From assembly GCF_038039215.1 (NCBI RefSeq), contig NZ_JBBPCL010000001.1, positions 3,472,001-3,536,000 on the forward strand: 64,000 bases of DNA, read 5' to 3'. Shown here piece by piece: positions 49,646 through 58,780 of the stretch. Origin of the DNA: Pseudonocardia sp. T1-2H. GTDB lineage: Bacteria; Actinomycetota; Actinomycetes; Mycobacteriales; Pseudonocardiaceae. How positions within the stretch are numbered: the first letter of the stretch is position 1; each line of letters begins with the position of its first letter. The notes beneath the pieces are model-generated. The model ran no database searches. It had not been told where the DNA came from and saw nothing but the letters and a program-made list of their open reading frames with translations. The translations under genes and the position numbers were made by a program.

Positions 49646-50599
49646 ATGGCCACTTCCCGCCGACCCGTCGCCCCCTGTCGTTCCGGCGAGGGGCTGCGCA
49701 GGCCGTGCCCGGGAGTGGCCGTCGTCATGCCCTGCGGGGAGATCGACCTGGCCACGGCGCCGCGCTTCCTGAAGACCCTCGTCGACGCCATCGACTCGGC
49801 CGAGCGGGTCGTGGTCGACCTCGGCGGCGTCACCTTCTTCTCCTCCGCCGGCGTAGGGGCGTTGATGCGGCTCCGCGACCGGGCGCGGGCGGGCGCGTGC
49901 GACGTCCACCTGGCCGGGCTCGGGGACGGTGTGGTCGGGCGGGTCCTCGCCATCGCCCGGATGCAGGCGCTGTTCACCGTCCACGAGACCGTCGAGGACG
50001 CGCTCGCCGCCGGCGAGCCCCCCGGCACCGCCGAGGACGTGCCCGACGAGCCGCTGACCGGGCTGGTCGGGCTCGCCCGGGACCTGCTCGACGCCTCGAC
50101 CGTCGACGACGTGCTCGCGTGCATCGTCACGGCCGCCCCGGGCGTCGTGCCGGGCGCCGACCACGTCAGCATGAGCGTCCACGCGGACGGCGAGAGCTGG
50201 CGGACCCCCGGCCCGGCCGCCCCCCGGGCCCGCTCCGTCCTGTCGCTGGAGCTGCTCCGGCGCTCGCGGATCGGCGCGTTCGGCACCCTGGACGTGCACC
50301 GGATCCGGCCGGGAGACCTCGAGCCCGTCGACCTGGACCGGGCCGTCGTCCTGGCCGCCCACACCTCGATCGCCCTGGCGGCGGTCCTCGCCCGGACCGC
50401 CGCGGAGCGGGAGAAGGCCCAGCTGCGCCGGGCGATCCGCAGCCGGGACGTGATCGGGCAGGCCAAGGGGCTCCTCATGGAGCGCCGCGGCATCGGCGAG
50501 GACGAGGCCTTCGCGATGCTCCGCGAGGCATCGCAGTTGCTCAACGTCAAGCTCGCCGTGATCGCGGCGAGCCTGGCGAACGGCGAGACGGACATCTGA
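49646..50599 (+). CDS. STAS-GAF-ANTAR signalling protein
   Basis: 317 residues. STAS domain (about 22-115): VAVVMPCGEIDLATAPRFLKTLVDAI and VVVDLGGVTFFSSAGVGALMRL with the switch serine. GAF-like sensor (about 130-250): LARDLLDASTVDDVLACIVTAAPGVVPGADHVSMSV. C-terminal ANTAR (about 258-315): AIRSRDVIGQAKGLLMERRGIGEDEAFAMLREASQLLNVKL, an RNA-binding antiterminator domain. The protein could link partner switching to control of transcript elongation. First gene of an operon with CheB, STAS-HATPase and CheR-PAS. Confidence 0.9.
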   Translation: MATSRRPVAPCRSGEGLRRPCPGVAVVMPCGEIDLATAPRFLKTLVDAIDSAERVVVDLGGVTFFSSAGVGALMRLRDRARAGACDVHLAGLGDGVVGRVLAIARMQALFTVHETVEDALAAGEPPGTAEDVPDEPLTGLVGLARDLLDASTVDDVLACIVTAAPGVVPGADHVSMSVHADGESWRTPGPAAPRARSVLSLELLRRSRIGAFGTLDVHRIRPGDLEPVDLDRAVVLAAHTSIALAAVLARTAAEREKAQLRRAIRSRDVIGQAKGLLMERRGIGEDEAFAMLREASQLLNVKLAVIAASLANGETDI

Positions 50600-50665
50600 G
50601 GTCCGGGTGTACGAATCGGCTCCGCGGGAACCCCGTCGGATGTCCGGACACGGCGCGGGGAGGCA

Positions 50666-51697
50666 ATGACGGTGGCACGGCGCGATCTGATCGTGGTGGG
50701 GGCGTCCGCCGGAGGGGTGGAGGCGCTCCGCGCGATGGTCGCGGGCCTGCCGGCGGATCTGCCGGCCGCCGTCCTGGTGGTGCTGCACCTCAAGGCAGGG
50801 GGCACCAGCGCGCTCGGCACGATCCTCGATCGCTCCGGGCCGCTCCCCGCCGCAGCGGCGAAGCACCGCGCGGAACTGGCCCCCGGCACCATCACCGTCG
50901 CCCGCCCGGACCATCATCTCCTGGTCGCGGACGGGATCACGGTCCTCTCCCACGGGCCGACCGAGAGCGGGCACCGGCCCGCGATCGACGCCCTCTTCCG
51001 TTCCGCCGCCCGGGCCTACGGCCACCGGACCATCGGGGTCCAGCTCTCCGGTGTCCTCGACGACGGCGCCGCCGGGATGGTGGCGATCGCCGCCGCGGGC
51101 GGCACCGTCGTCGTGCAGGAGCCGACGGACGCTCTGTACCCGGCGATGCCCGAGGCGGTACTCCGGTTCCTGCAGCCGGACCATCTGGTGCCCGCGCACG
51201 AGCTCGGGCCGTTGCTGGGCACGCTGGCCAAGGAGGACGTCGTCCCGGCCGGCCCGGGTCGGGTGTCGGAGCTCGACGAGGCGGAGGTGGCCATCGCGAT
51301 GAACGGGGACAGCGGCACCGGCCGCGATCTCGCGGCGTTCGGCGAGGTGGCCGGGTACAGCTGCCCGGACTGCGACGGGGCCCTGGTCGCGTTGCGGGAC
51401 ACCGAACGGTGCCGCTGCCGCGTCGGCCACGCATGGACCGCCGAGGCCCTGCTCGACGCCCAGCACGACAAGCTGGAACGGGCACTGTGGACCGCCTACC
51501 GGCTGCTGGAGGAGAAGTCGAGCTTCGCGCGTCGTATGCAGCAGTCGGCGGCGGAGAGCCGCATCCCCGCCATGGAGCGCCGGCACGCCGGCACGGCGCG
51601 GGAGGCCGCGGAGTCCGCCGAGGTGCTGCGTGAGCTGCTGCTCTCGGGGCTCCCACCGCGCCGCGTCGTCATGCCGGACGGGGACGGGGCCTCATGA
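50666..51697 (+). CDS. cheB: CheB-type methylesterase without receiver domain, with zinc-finger-like tail
   Basis: 343 residues; GGGGAGG precedes ATG 50666. Catalytic triad: Ser14 in VGASAGGVEAL, His41 in VVLHLKAGGTS and Asp133 in QLSGVLDDGAAG. No N-terminal response-regulator domain is present, so it is not controlled by CheA in the usual way. The C-terminal 110 residues contain YSCPDCDGAL and CRCRVGHAWTAEALL, a Cys/His set that may bind zinc, followed by a helical tail (LLEEKSSFARRM). Such stand-alone CheB enzymes occur with CheR-PAS proteins in non-motile bacteria. Substrate unknown. Confidence 0.9.
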   Translation: MTVARRDLIVVGASAGGVEALRAMVAGLPADLPAAVLVVLHLKAGGTSALGTILDRSGPLPAAAAKHRAELAPGTITVARPDHHLLVADGITVLSHGPTESGHRPAIDALFRSAARAYGHRTIGVQLSGVLDDGAAGMVAIAAAGGTVVVQEPTDALYPAMPEAVLRFLQPDHLVPAHELGPLLGTLAKEDVVPAGPGRVSELDEAEVAIAMNGDSGTGRDLAAFGEVAGYSCPDCDGALVALRDTERCRCRVGHAWTAEALLDAQHDKLERALWTAYRLLEEKSSFARRMQQSAAESRIPAMERRHAGTAREAAESAEVLRELLLSGLPPRRVVMPDGDGAS

Positions 51698-52476
51698 GCC
51701 TGCTGAGCGTGACGCACGAGGCGGCGGGGCGGACGGCCGTCGTCCGGCCGGAGGGCCGGCTCGACGTGCGCGCCTATCCGGAGCTGCGCGACACCCTGCT
51801 CAAACACGCCGCCGAGATCCCGGACGCGCTCGTGGTCGACCTCTCCGGGCTCACGGCGGACCGGGTCACGACGCTCTCGGTGTTCCCGACGGTGTGGCTG
51901 CGGATCTCGTCCTGGCCGGACATCCCGATGGCCCTCGCCGCAGCCGGCGCCGAGCTCTCCGCGCTCCTGCACCGCAGCGCGGTCCCCCGGTTCGTGCCGG
52001 TTCTCCGCACTGTTCACGAGGCGCTCGCCGTCGTCGGCTCCCGCGCGCTCCGCCGCCGTGCCGAGACGACGCTGCCCGCCGAGCCCGACAGCCCCGCGGC
52101 CGCCCGGGTCTGGACCCGGGAAAGACTCGCGCACTGGCATTTCCCGGTGTGCGACGAGGCCCTGGTCGTCGTCTCCGAGCTGGTCACCAACACGGTCGTG
52201 CACGCGGCCACCGTGGACTTCACCGTCCGGCTCGAGCTCCGGCCGACCGGGCTGTCCATCGCCGTGTACGACGACGACCCGACCCCCCCGGTGCTCGTCG
52301 AGCACGCGAAGGAGGTGGGCGGGGTCGGGCTGGTCGACGGCCTGTCCCGGGCATGGGGACACGGCCCGAGGTTGCACGGGGGCAAGGTCGTCTGGGCGGT
52401 CGTCCCGCTCCCGGGCGGCCCGGAGGGCCCGCTCGACCTCCCGGCGATCCTCCCCGGGACACCGGGCCCACCGTGA
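51694..52476 (+). CDS. STAS-HATPase fusion (anti-sigma antagonist plus kinase-like domain)
   Basis: 260 residues. N-terminal STAS-like domain (about 1-110; VVRPEGRLDVRAYPELRDTLL, ALVVDLSGLTADRVTTL) and C-terminal RsbW-type ATPase (about 125-245; VVSELVTNTVVHAA as N box, VYDDDPTPP and VGGVGLVDGLSRAWG as G box). The two halves of a partner switch are normally on separate proteins. Here the STAS switch position reads TLSVF rather than a clear serine-containing SxG loop, so it may be degenerate. ATG overlaps the CheB stop (ATGA). Confidence 0.85.
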   Translation: MSLLSVTHEAAGRTAVVRPEGRLDVRAYPELRDTLLKHAAEIPDALVVDLSGLTADRVTTLSVFPTVWLRISSWPDIPMALAAAGAELSALLHRSAVPRFVPVLRTVHEALAVVGSRALRRRAETTLPAEPDSPAAARVWTRERLAHWHFPVCDEALVVVSELVTNTVVHAATVDFTVRLELRPTGLSIAVYDDDPTPPVLVEHAKEVGGVGLVDGLSRAWGHGPRLHGGKVVWAVVPLPGGPEGPLDLPAILPGTPGPP

Positions 52477-52513
52477 CGCCGCCGCGGGCGACGCGCCTCG
52501 GTAACGTTGGCGT

Positions 52514-54375
52514 GTGAGCCAGCACGAGGTCGACGAGCCGGGCCCCGGGCCGATCGAGCCGGACGACGGCTTCGAGGCCCTGCTCGACCACCTGCGCGAG
52601 TCCCGCGGCTCGGACTTCACCGGCTACAAGCGCGCCAGCCTGCGCCGCCGGGTGTGCCGGCGGATGGAGCAGGTCGGCGTCCGGGACTTCGGCGACTACC
52701 TGGACCGCCTGCAGGTGGATCCGGCCGAGTTCACCGCGCTGTTCACCACCATCCTGATCAACGTGACGGCCTTCTTCCGGGACCCCGACACCTGGGACCA
52801 CCTCCGGGCGGACGTGCTGCCGGCATTCCTGAAGGCACGGCCCTACGGGGCACCGATCCGGGTCTGGTGCGCCGGCTGCGCCTCGGGCGAGGAGGCCTAC
52901 ACCGTCGCGATCGTGCTCGCCGAGCTCCTCGGCGCGGACGAGTTCCGCGAGCGGGTGAAGATCTACGCCACCGACGTCGACGAGGACGCCCTGGCCCACG
53001 CCCGAACCGGGGTGTACAGCGAGCGCGACCTCGAGGGCGTCCCGGAGGACCTGCGCCGCCGGTACTTCGAACCGGCGGCCGGCAGCTTCGCCTTCCGCAA
53101 GGACCTGCGCCGCTCGGTCATCTTCGGCCGCAACGACCTCGTCCGGGACGCTCCGATCTCCCGCATCGACCTGCTGACCTGCCGCAACACCCTGATGTAC
53201 TTCACTCCCGAGACCCAGGCCGGCACGCTGAGCCGGTTCCGGTTCGCTCTGGCCCCGGACGGCGTCCTGGTCCTCGGCAAGGCCGAGATGCTGCTCAGCC
53301 ACGCCCGCTCGTTCGAGCCGATCGACCTGCGGCGGCGGATCTTCCGGAAGACCGGCGCGGCGGTCGCCGGGGCCACGTCGTTCTCGCCGGAGTTCGTGCT
53401 GGACAGCCGGGGCGGGGCCGGCAACGTCGACCGGCTGCGGGACCATGCCTTCAGCGCGGGCCCGGTGCCCCACATCGTCCTCACCGGGGACGACGTCGTG
53501 GCCCTGGCGAATCGGCAGGCGGAGGAGCTCCTCGGGGTCGGGGCCCGGGACGTCGGGCGGCCGCTGCGGGACCTGGAGCTCTCCTACCGGCCGGTCGAGC
53601 TGCGCTCCGTCGTGGAGACGGTCCGGATCGAGCGGCGGGCCCAGCGGCTGACCGACGTCCGGCTGGAACGCGCCGACGGAGACGTCCGCTGGTTCGAGGT
53701 GCACGTCAGCCCGCTGGCGACCGCGGACGGCAAGCTCCTCGGCGTCTCGATCGTCTTCCACGACGTCACCGCCGCGCACCGGCTCTTCGCCGACCTGGAA
53801 CGGGCCAACCTGCAGCTCGAGTCGGCGTACGAGGAGATCCAGTCCACCAGCGAGGAGCTGGAGACGACCAACGAGGAGCTCCAGTCCACCGTGGAGGAGC
53901 TGGAGACCACCAACGAGGAGCTCCAGTCCACGAACGAGGAGCTGGAGACGATGAACGAGGAGCTGCGGTCGACCAACGACGAGCTCCAGCGCATCAACGA
54001 CGACGTCCGGGAGCACAGCGGCGAGCTCGACAGGGTCAACGACTTCCTCGAGTCCATCCTCACCTCGCTGCGTTCCGCCGTCGTCGTCGTCGACGGGCAG
54101 ATGCGCATCACCGTCTGGAACTCCGGCGCGGAGGAGCTCGGGGGCTGCGCCGGGACGAGGTCCGCGGCGAGCACCTGCTCAACCTGGACATCGGGCTCCC
54201 GCTCGAGCAGCTGAGACCGGTGGTGCGGGACGCCCTGGGGTACGCCGGCACGGGAGCGGAGATCACGCTCCAGGCGGTGAACCGGCGCGGCCGCAAGGTC
54301 GAGGTCACCGTCACCGTCACCCCGCTCGTGGATTCCGAGCGTCAGACCTCCGGCGCCGTGCTGGTCATGGACTGA
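52514..54375 (+). pseudogene. CheR methyltransferase-coiled coil-PAS protein, frameshifted near the C-terminus
   Basis: From GTG 52514: CheR all-alpha N-domain (SDFTGYKRASLRRRVCRRM), SAM-binding domain (VWCAGCASGEEAYT, IYATDVDEDAL, DLLTCRNTLMYF), a PAS domain (about 310-415), then a coiled coil built from ELETTNEELQST-type repeats (about 435-495), then a second PAS. Within that last PAS the frame shifts at about 54140; adding one base (GAGCTC[T]GGGGGCTG) restores EELWGLRRDEVRGEHLLNLDIG and runs to TGA 54375. Unrepaired, the protein ends at 54214 with 566 residues and a broken last PAS; CheR and the coiled coil would still be made. Probably methylates glutamates on a partner. Confidence 0.82.
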
Positions 54376-54901
54376 TCCGCCGCAGCCTCGCCCGGGCCGC
54401 CGAACGCCTTCCGCGCCCGTCCTGCCCGTCGTGGTCCAGCTGGTCGTAGACCACCGCGGTGACGACGCCGTAGACGAGGTGCGGCAGGAGGTCGGAGAGC
54501 CACGACTCCGCGGACCACTCGCGCGGGTCGCTGACCCCCAGCGCCCACATCGGCAGCACGCCGCCCAGGTTCGCCGCGAGCGCCGCCACGACCATCGCCC
54601 GCACGCGCCGGCGCGGGCCCAGGAGCGGCCGGACCGCCCCGAGCACCGCTCCCGCCCCGACCCCGGTCGCGATCCCCATCAACGCCCCCAGCGCAGTCCG
54701 CCGGTTGGCGGCCTCGTCGCTGTCCGGGCCCTTCGCCGACAGCGCGTTCGGACGATCCCGCTCGACGAGCCGGCGGACGCTCTCCTCGGGCGTCGTGCTC
54801 GCGGGCCGGGCCCGCACCAGCATGTCCAGGTAGGTCGCCGCGTTCAGGGCCGTCGTGCCGGCGGCGCCGGCCGCCGCCCCGCGGAGAAGCTGACGTCGCA
54901 T
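54365..54901 (-). CDS. Uncharacterised membrane protein, YqhR-like
   Basis: 178 residues from ATG 54901. Four hydrophobic segments: RGAAAGAAGTTALNAATYLDMLV, LGALMGIATGVGAGAVLGAV, MVVAALAANLGGVLPMWALG and LLPHLVYGVVTAVVYDQLD, the last being a conserved feature of small actinobacterial membrane proteins. A polar loop with RLVERDRPNALSAKGPDSDEAANRRTALG sits after helix 1. No function is known. Its 3' end overlaps the 3' end of the CheR-PAS frame by 11 bases. Confidence 0.8.
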   Translation of the reverse strand: MRRQLLRGAAAGAAGTTALNAATYLDMLVRARPASTTPEESVRRLVERDRPNALSAKGPDSDEAANRRTALGALMGIATGVGAGAVLGAVRPLLGPRRRVRAMVVAALAANLGGVLPMWALGVSDPREWSAESWLSDLLPHLVYGVVTAVVYDQLDHDGQDGRGRRSAARARLRRISP

Positions 54902-54960
54902 GTCCTGCCGGTACCCACCGCGGCGCCGGCCAACCTCATCACCCGGCCGCACCCGCGCCG

Positions 54961-56054
54961 TCAGAGGGCGTGCCGCAGGACCACGCCGACGCCGTCCCCG
55001 ACCGGTGAGGCCTCCCCCGGAGCGTCTCGTCGAGGACGACGAGCTCGGCGCCGGAGCACGCGGCCGCCCGGACCAGGCCCGACCCGGCGTCCACCTCGAC
55101 GGGCTCGAGGCCGAGGCCGGTCAGCTCGTCCCGGGTGACGGCGACCTCGGTGGGCCCAGCCGCCCAGAGCCGCGCGTCGCCGAGACCCTCCGGATCGACG
55201 ACGACAGTGTCGCAGGCCTCCTCGCGGAAGGCCGCGGCCGCGGTGCGCAGGCCCGCGGCGGCCAGGCCGTCCGGCTTCGCCTCGAGCTCGCGGTACCGTT
55301 CAAGCGCGGCCTGCCGGTCCCGGTGGCGCAGATCCTCCACGGCGCGGTCGACGACGTCGCGCAGCTCGTCGACGCTGCTGCCGGCCGAGTGCTCCACCTC
55401 CACCGCGATCCCCGCCGAGCGCTCCGACAGGGCGTCGACGAGCCGGGACCGGGAGCGGGTCTCCCCGGCGATCACCAGCAGGCGCGCGCCGGTCCGGTGG
55501 ACGTGCTCGTCGACCCGCTCCGCGACCTGGGCGGTGTTGCGCCGCCAGGTCTCCTCGACGCGCTCCTGCATGTTCATGTGCGACCACCCGCCGCCACGGA
55601 CCTTGTGGACCGGGTGGTCCCGCCCCTCGACCTCCTCCACGCCGTCGGTGTCCGGTGCGAGGATCTCCCCGCCCGTCTCGTCGATCTGCACCACGACGGT
55701 CGTCACCGGTTCCGGGACGTTGGCCACGATCCGGATCAGGTCCGCGATCGGCCCCCAGACCGCCTCCTGCGGGTCCGGCCGCAAGGGGGTGGAGGTGTCG
55801 AGGACGACTCCGCCGCCGGCGGCCACGAGGACCCGTCCGGAGGGTCCGGCCGGCGGATCCGACTCGGTGACGGCGCGGTCGAGGGCCGCCACGGTGGCGT
55901 CGTCCGCGCCCTGCCCGGTGAGGGACTCGCACATGCCACGCCACTGCAGGCGGTCGATGTGCTCCGCGTCGTGGGTCTCGTGGGTGGCGTCGAGCAGGAC
56001 CGTGCCGCAGGGCCCGCTCTGCTCGGCGACGGTGCGCAGCCAGTCGAGTCGCAT
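54961..56054 (-). CDS. baeRF2/Vms1-like protein (Rv2629-type), C-terminal frameshift
   Basis: About 364 residues if repaired. From ATG 56054 (GGAGAGGGAGA upstream): MRLDWLRTVAEQSGPCGTVLLD, VVLDTSTPLRPDPQ, the VHKVRGGGWSHMNMQERVEETWRRN segment, and LLVIAGETRSRSRLVDAL, matching the bacterial/archaeal eRF1-like family 2, related to Vms1/ANKZF1 peptidyl-tRNA hydrolases that act on stalled ribosomes. After LVVLDETLRG the frame drifts; one extra base in the C run at 55014-55018 restores EASPVGDGVGVVLRHAL and the family-typical end at 54961. As written, translation continues to a stop at 54939. The core domain is unaffected. Confidence 0.82.
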
Positions 56055-56235
56055 CGGATCTCCCTCTCCGGGCCGCCGGACGGCCCGGCCGTCGTGCCCC
56101 GGGCGGCACCCGGAACGGCTCCACCGGCCGCGGTACCCGCGCGGGTCCCGGCGAAACGGCGCCAGGTGTGATCCGCGGGCACCCGGGTACCAGTCCGTCG
56201 ACGGCGGACACCGGGTCCGCGAGGGAGGAGGCGAC

Positions 56236-57222
56236 GTGCCGGCACCGACCCTGCTGGTGCTGCGCGCCCTCGCCCTGGGCGACCTGCTCGTCGCGGTCCC
56301 TGCGCTCCGCGCGCTGCGCCGGGCCCACCCCGGGCACCGCATCCTGCTCGCGACCGCGGGCCCGCTCGCCCCGCTCGCCCTCGCCTCCGGGGCCGTCGAC
56401 GAGGTGCTGCCGGTGACGTCCCCCGCCGATCTCCCGACGCCGCCCTCCGGGCCACCGGACGTCGCCGTCAACCTGCACGGGGCCGGCCCGCAGAGCCACC
56501 GGGCCCTCGACGCGACCCGGCCGGCACACCGGATCGGGTTCCGCTGCACCGGAGTCGAGGGCTGGAGCGGGCCGACCCGCGCCGAGGTGTCCGCGCGGCA
56601 CCCGCACGAGCGGGCGCTGTGGTGCGCCCTGCTCGAGCACCACGGGATCCCCGCGGACCCGGACGACCTGCGGCTGCCCCCGCCCGGCCGCGGCGCGCCG
56701 GTGATCGTCGTGCATCCCGGGGCGGCGTTCGGCGCCAAACGCTGGCCCGCCGGGCGGTTCGCCGCGATCGCCCGCGCGCTGGAGCGGCGGGCCCCGGTGA
56801 TCCTCACCGGCACGGCGCCGGAGCGGGAGCTCGCGCTGGAGGTCGCCGCGGCGGCGGGGCTCCCGGCGGAGCGGGTGCTGGCCGGGCGGACGTCGCTCAC
56901 CGAGCTCTGCACGGTGGTGGCGGGCGCCGTCCTCGTCGTCTGCGGGGACACCGGGGTGGCGCACGTGGCGTCGGCGTACGGGACGCCGTCGGTGGTGCTG
57001 TTCGGGCCAGTGGGGCCGGAGCGCTGGGGTCCGCCGCCGGGGCCGCACCGCAGCCTCACCCACGCCGAGCTGCGGCGCGGCGACCGGTTCGCCGACGAGC
57101 CGGACCCCGCGCTGACCGCGGTCCGGATCGACGAGGTGCTGGCCGCCGCGGCGCTCGTCCTCGACCGGGACGGGCCGGGTCAGCGGGCCGCGGCCCCGAC
57201 CGGCACGGACGCGCGCACCTGA
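56236..57222 (+). CDS. Glycosyltransferase family 9 (heptosyltransferase-like)
   Basis: 328 residues from GTG 56236 with GGAGGAGG upstream. GT9 features: LLVLRALALGDLLVAVPALRALRRAHPGHRILL at the N-terminus, VIVVHPGAAFGAKRWPAGRFAAIARALE, and the C-terminal donor-binding VVCGDTGVAHVASAYGTPSVVLFGPVGPERWG. This family transfers heptose from ADP- or GDP-heptose in LPS core synthesis. It lies convergent with, and overlapping by 43 bases, a cluster encoding GmhA- and HldE-like enzymes, so it is likely the heptose-adding enzyme of an actinobacterial glycan. Confidence 0.92.
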   Translation: MPAPTLLVLRALALGDLLVAVPALRALRRAHPGHRILLATAGPLAPLALASGAVDEVLPVTSPADLPTPPSGPPDVAVNLHGAGPQSHRALDATRPAHRIGFRCTGVEGWSGPTRAEVSARHPHERALWCALLEHHGIPADPDDLRLPPPGRGAPVIVVHPGAAFGAKRWPAGRFAAIARALERRAPVILTGTAPERELALEVAAAAGLPAERVLAGRTSLTELCTVVAGAVLVVCGDTGVAHVASAYGTPSVVLFGPVGPERWGPPPGPHRSLTHAELRRGDRFADEPDPALTAVRIDEVLAAAALVLDRDGPGQRAAAPTGTDART

Positions 57223-58142
57223 CGCCAGCCCGCGCCGTCCCAGTCGACCGTGCCGGCCCCGCCGCCGCCGACGAAGCCGGCCGCGGACTCCACCGCGCCG
57301 CGCACGGCGTCGTCGAGCCGGGCCCCGTCCGCCAGCAGGGCCGCGAGCCGCCCGGCGAACGCGTCCCCGGCGCCGCAGGGGTCTCCCCCGCGTACGCGCG
57401 GCGCCGCGACGGTGACGCAGCGGGTGCGCGGGCGGGCGAGCACGGCGCCCCGCTCCCCCGTGGTCACCACGACGGCGGCGCACTCCCACAGCCCCAGCAG
57501 TCTTCGCCCGGCCGTCCCGGCCTCGAGCCGTGGTCCCCCGGCGCCGGACCGCCCGGCGGCCCGGTCCGCCTCGGCCAGGTTCGGGGTCGCGACGCGGACG
57601 CCCGGGACCGGCTCGGGGCCGCGCGGATGCGGGTCCCAGACGACCGGGATGCCGCGCCGGACCGCGTCCGCGAGGACCGCCCGGACGCCCGGGTTCGCCG
57701 CGACCCCGCGGCCGTAGTCGGACACCAGGACCGCCCCGGCGCGCTCGACCGCCCCGGCCAGCGCCGGGACCACCCGGTCGGCGAACCGCGCGGCGGGCTC
57801 ACCGAGGCCCTTGTCCGTCCGCAGCAGCGGCCGCTCCGCGCACCGCCACCGGCACTTGACGACGGTGCCGCCCGTGGCGGGCCCGTCGACCAGCGTCAGC
57901 GCCCGGTCGAGCAGCACGCGCAGCCGCGCACCGGAGTCGTCGTCGGCCAGCGCCGTGACGAACGTGACGGGCACCCCCCGGGCGGCGAGCAGCACGGCGG
58001 CGAGCCCGGCGCCACCGGGCCGCGCGATCTCCCGCGTGACGTCCAGGACGGGCACGTCGGCGTCGGGCGAGGTGCGTTCCACCCGCCCCTCGACGTCGAC
58101 GTCGAGCAGGGCGTCCCCGACCACCACCACCGGCGCGCTCAC
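57180..58142 (-). CDS. PfkB-family sugar kinase, HldE/RfaE1-like
   Basis: 320 residues from GTG 58142. PfkB motifs: VVVGDALLDVDVEG, ARPGGAGLAAVLLAARG and the ATP/catalytic GGDPCGAGDAFAGRLAALL (GAGD anion hole plus catalytic Asp). It is similar in layout to the kinase half of the adjacent HldE-like protein, so it may be a duplicate that phosphorylates heptose-7-phosphate or another sugar. Its start overlaps the glycosyltransferase stop (GTGA), placing it at the end of the minus-strand operon. Confidence 0.88.
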   Translation of the reverse strand: MSAPVVVVGDALLDVDVEGRVERTSPDADVPVLDVTREIARPGGAGLAAVLLAARGVPVTFVTALADDDSGARLRVLLDRALTLVDGPATGGTVVKCRWRCAERPLLRTDKGLGEPAARFADRVVPALAGAVERAGAVLVSDYGRGVAANPGVRAVLADAVRRGIPVVWDPHPRGPEPVPGVRVATPNLAEADRAAGRSGAGGPRLEAGTAGRRLLGLWECAAVVVTTGERGAVLARPRTRCVTVAAPRVRGGDPCGAGDAFAGRLAALLADGARLDDAVRGAVESAAGFVGGGGAGTVDWDGAGWRQVRASVPVGAAAR

Positions 58143-58780
58143 GCCGGCCGGCCCAGGACGGAGTCCGCCACCACCGAGCGGTCCGGCACGGTCGTCGGCG
58201 ACTTCAGGTGCACCGCGCCCGAGGGCAGGATCCCCGCACCGCCGAACCGTTCCATCACCCGCTGCTCCGCCACGACGTCCTCGCCCGCGTGCCCGACGGG
58301 CAGGTCCCGCCAGAGCTCGAACCCGCCGATCTCGACGAGAGCTCTGCGGTCGTAGAGCACGCACCCTGCGATCCAGGCGATCTTGTACGCGACCCACAGC
58401 TCCCCAGGCATCGCCGCGCCGACCAGGCCGCAGCGCAGCTCCAGGATCGCGTCGTGCAGCCGGGCGACGGTGCCCGGCTCGAGCCAGACGTCGTCGTCGC
58501 AGAACAGGACGAAGTCCGCCGACGACGCCGCGAGCATCGACGCGCGGTGCTCGGCCGACCCGCGCCGTGGCAGGTGGCGGACGGTCCGGACGCCACGGCC
58601 CGCGGCCTCCAGCACCCGGATCATCGCGCGCGCCGCGTGCGTGTCGAACGAGGCCGCGCCGTCGGACTGGTCGCTCACCAGCACGTCGAACGGATGGTCC
58701 TGGGAGGCGAGACCCGCGAGCACGGTTGCCAGCTCGACCGGCCGGTCGCGGGTCGGGACGAGCACCTCGAGCCGGGTCAT
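58139..58780 (-). CDS. Glycosyltransferase family 2
   Basis: 213 residues. MTRLEVLVPTRDRPVELATVLAGLASQ is the GT-A nucleotide-binding start, FVLFCDDDVWLEPG contains the DDD metal motif, and GGFELWRDLPVGHAGEDVVAEQRVMERFGGAG carries the ED catalytic region. A short GT-A enzyme with no membrane helix. Start and stop overlap the genes on either side by four bases, so it is firmly in the heptose operon. Confidence 0.9.
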   Translation of the reverse strand: MTRLEVLVPTRDRPVELATVLAGLASQDHPFDVLVSDQSDGAASFDTHAARAMIRVLEAAGRGVRTVRHLPRRGSAEHRASMLAASSADFVLFCDDDVWLEPGTVARLHDAILELRCGLVGAAMPGELWVAYKIAWIAGCVLYDRRALVEIGGFELWRDLPVGHAGEDVVAEQRVMERFGGAGILPSGAVHLKSPTTVPDRSVVADSVLGRPA

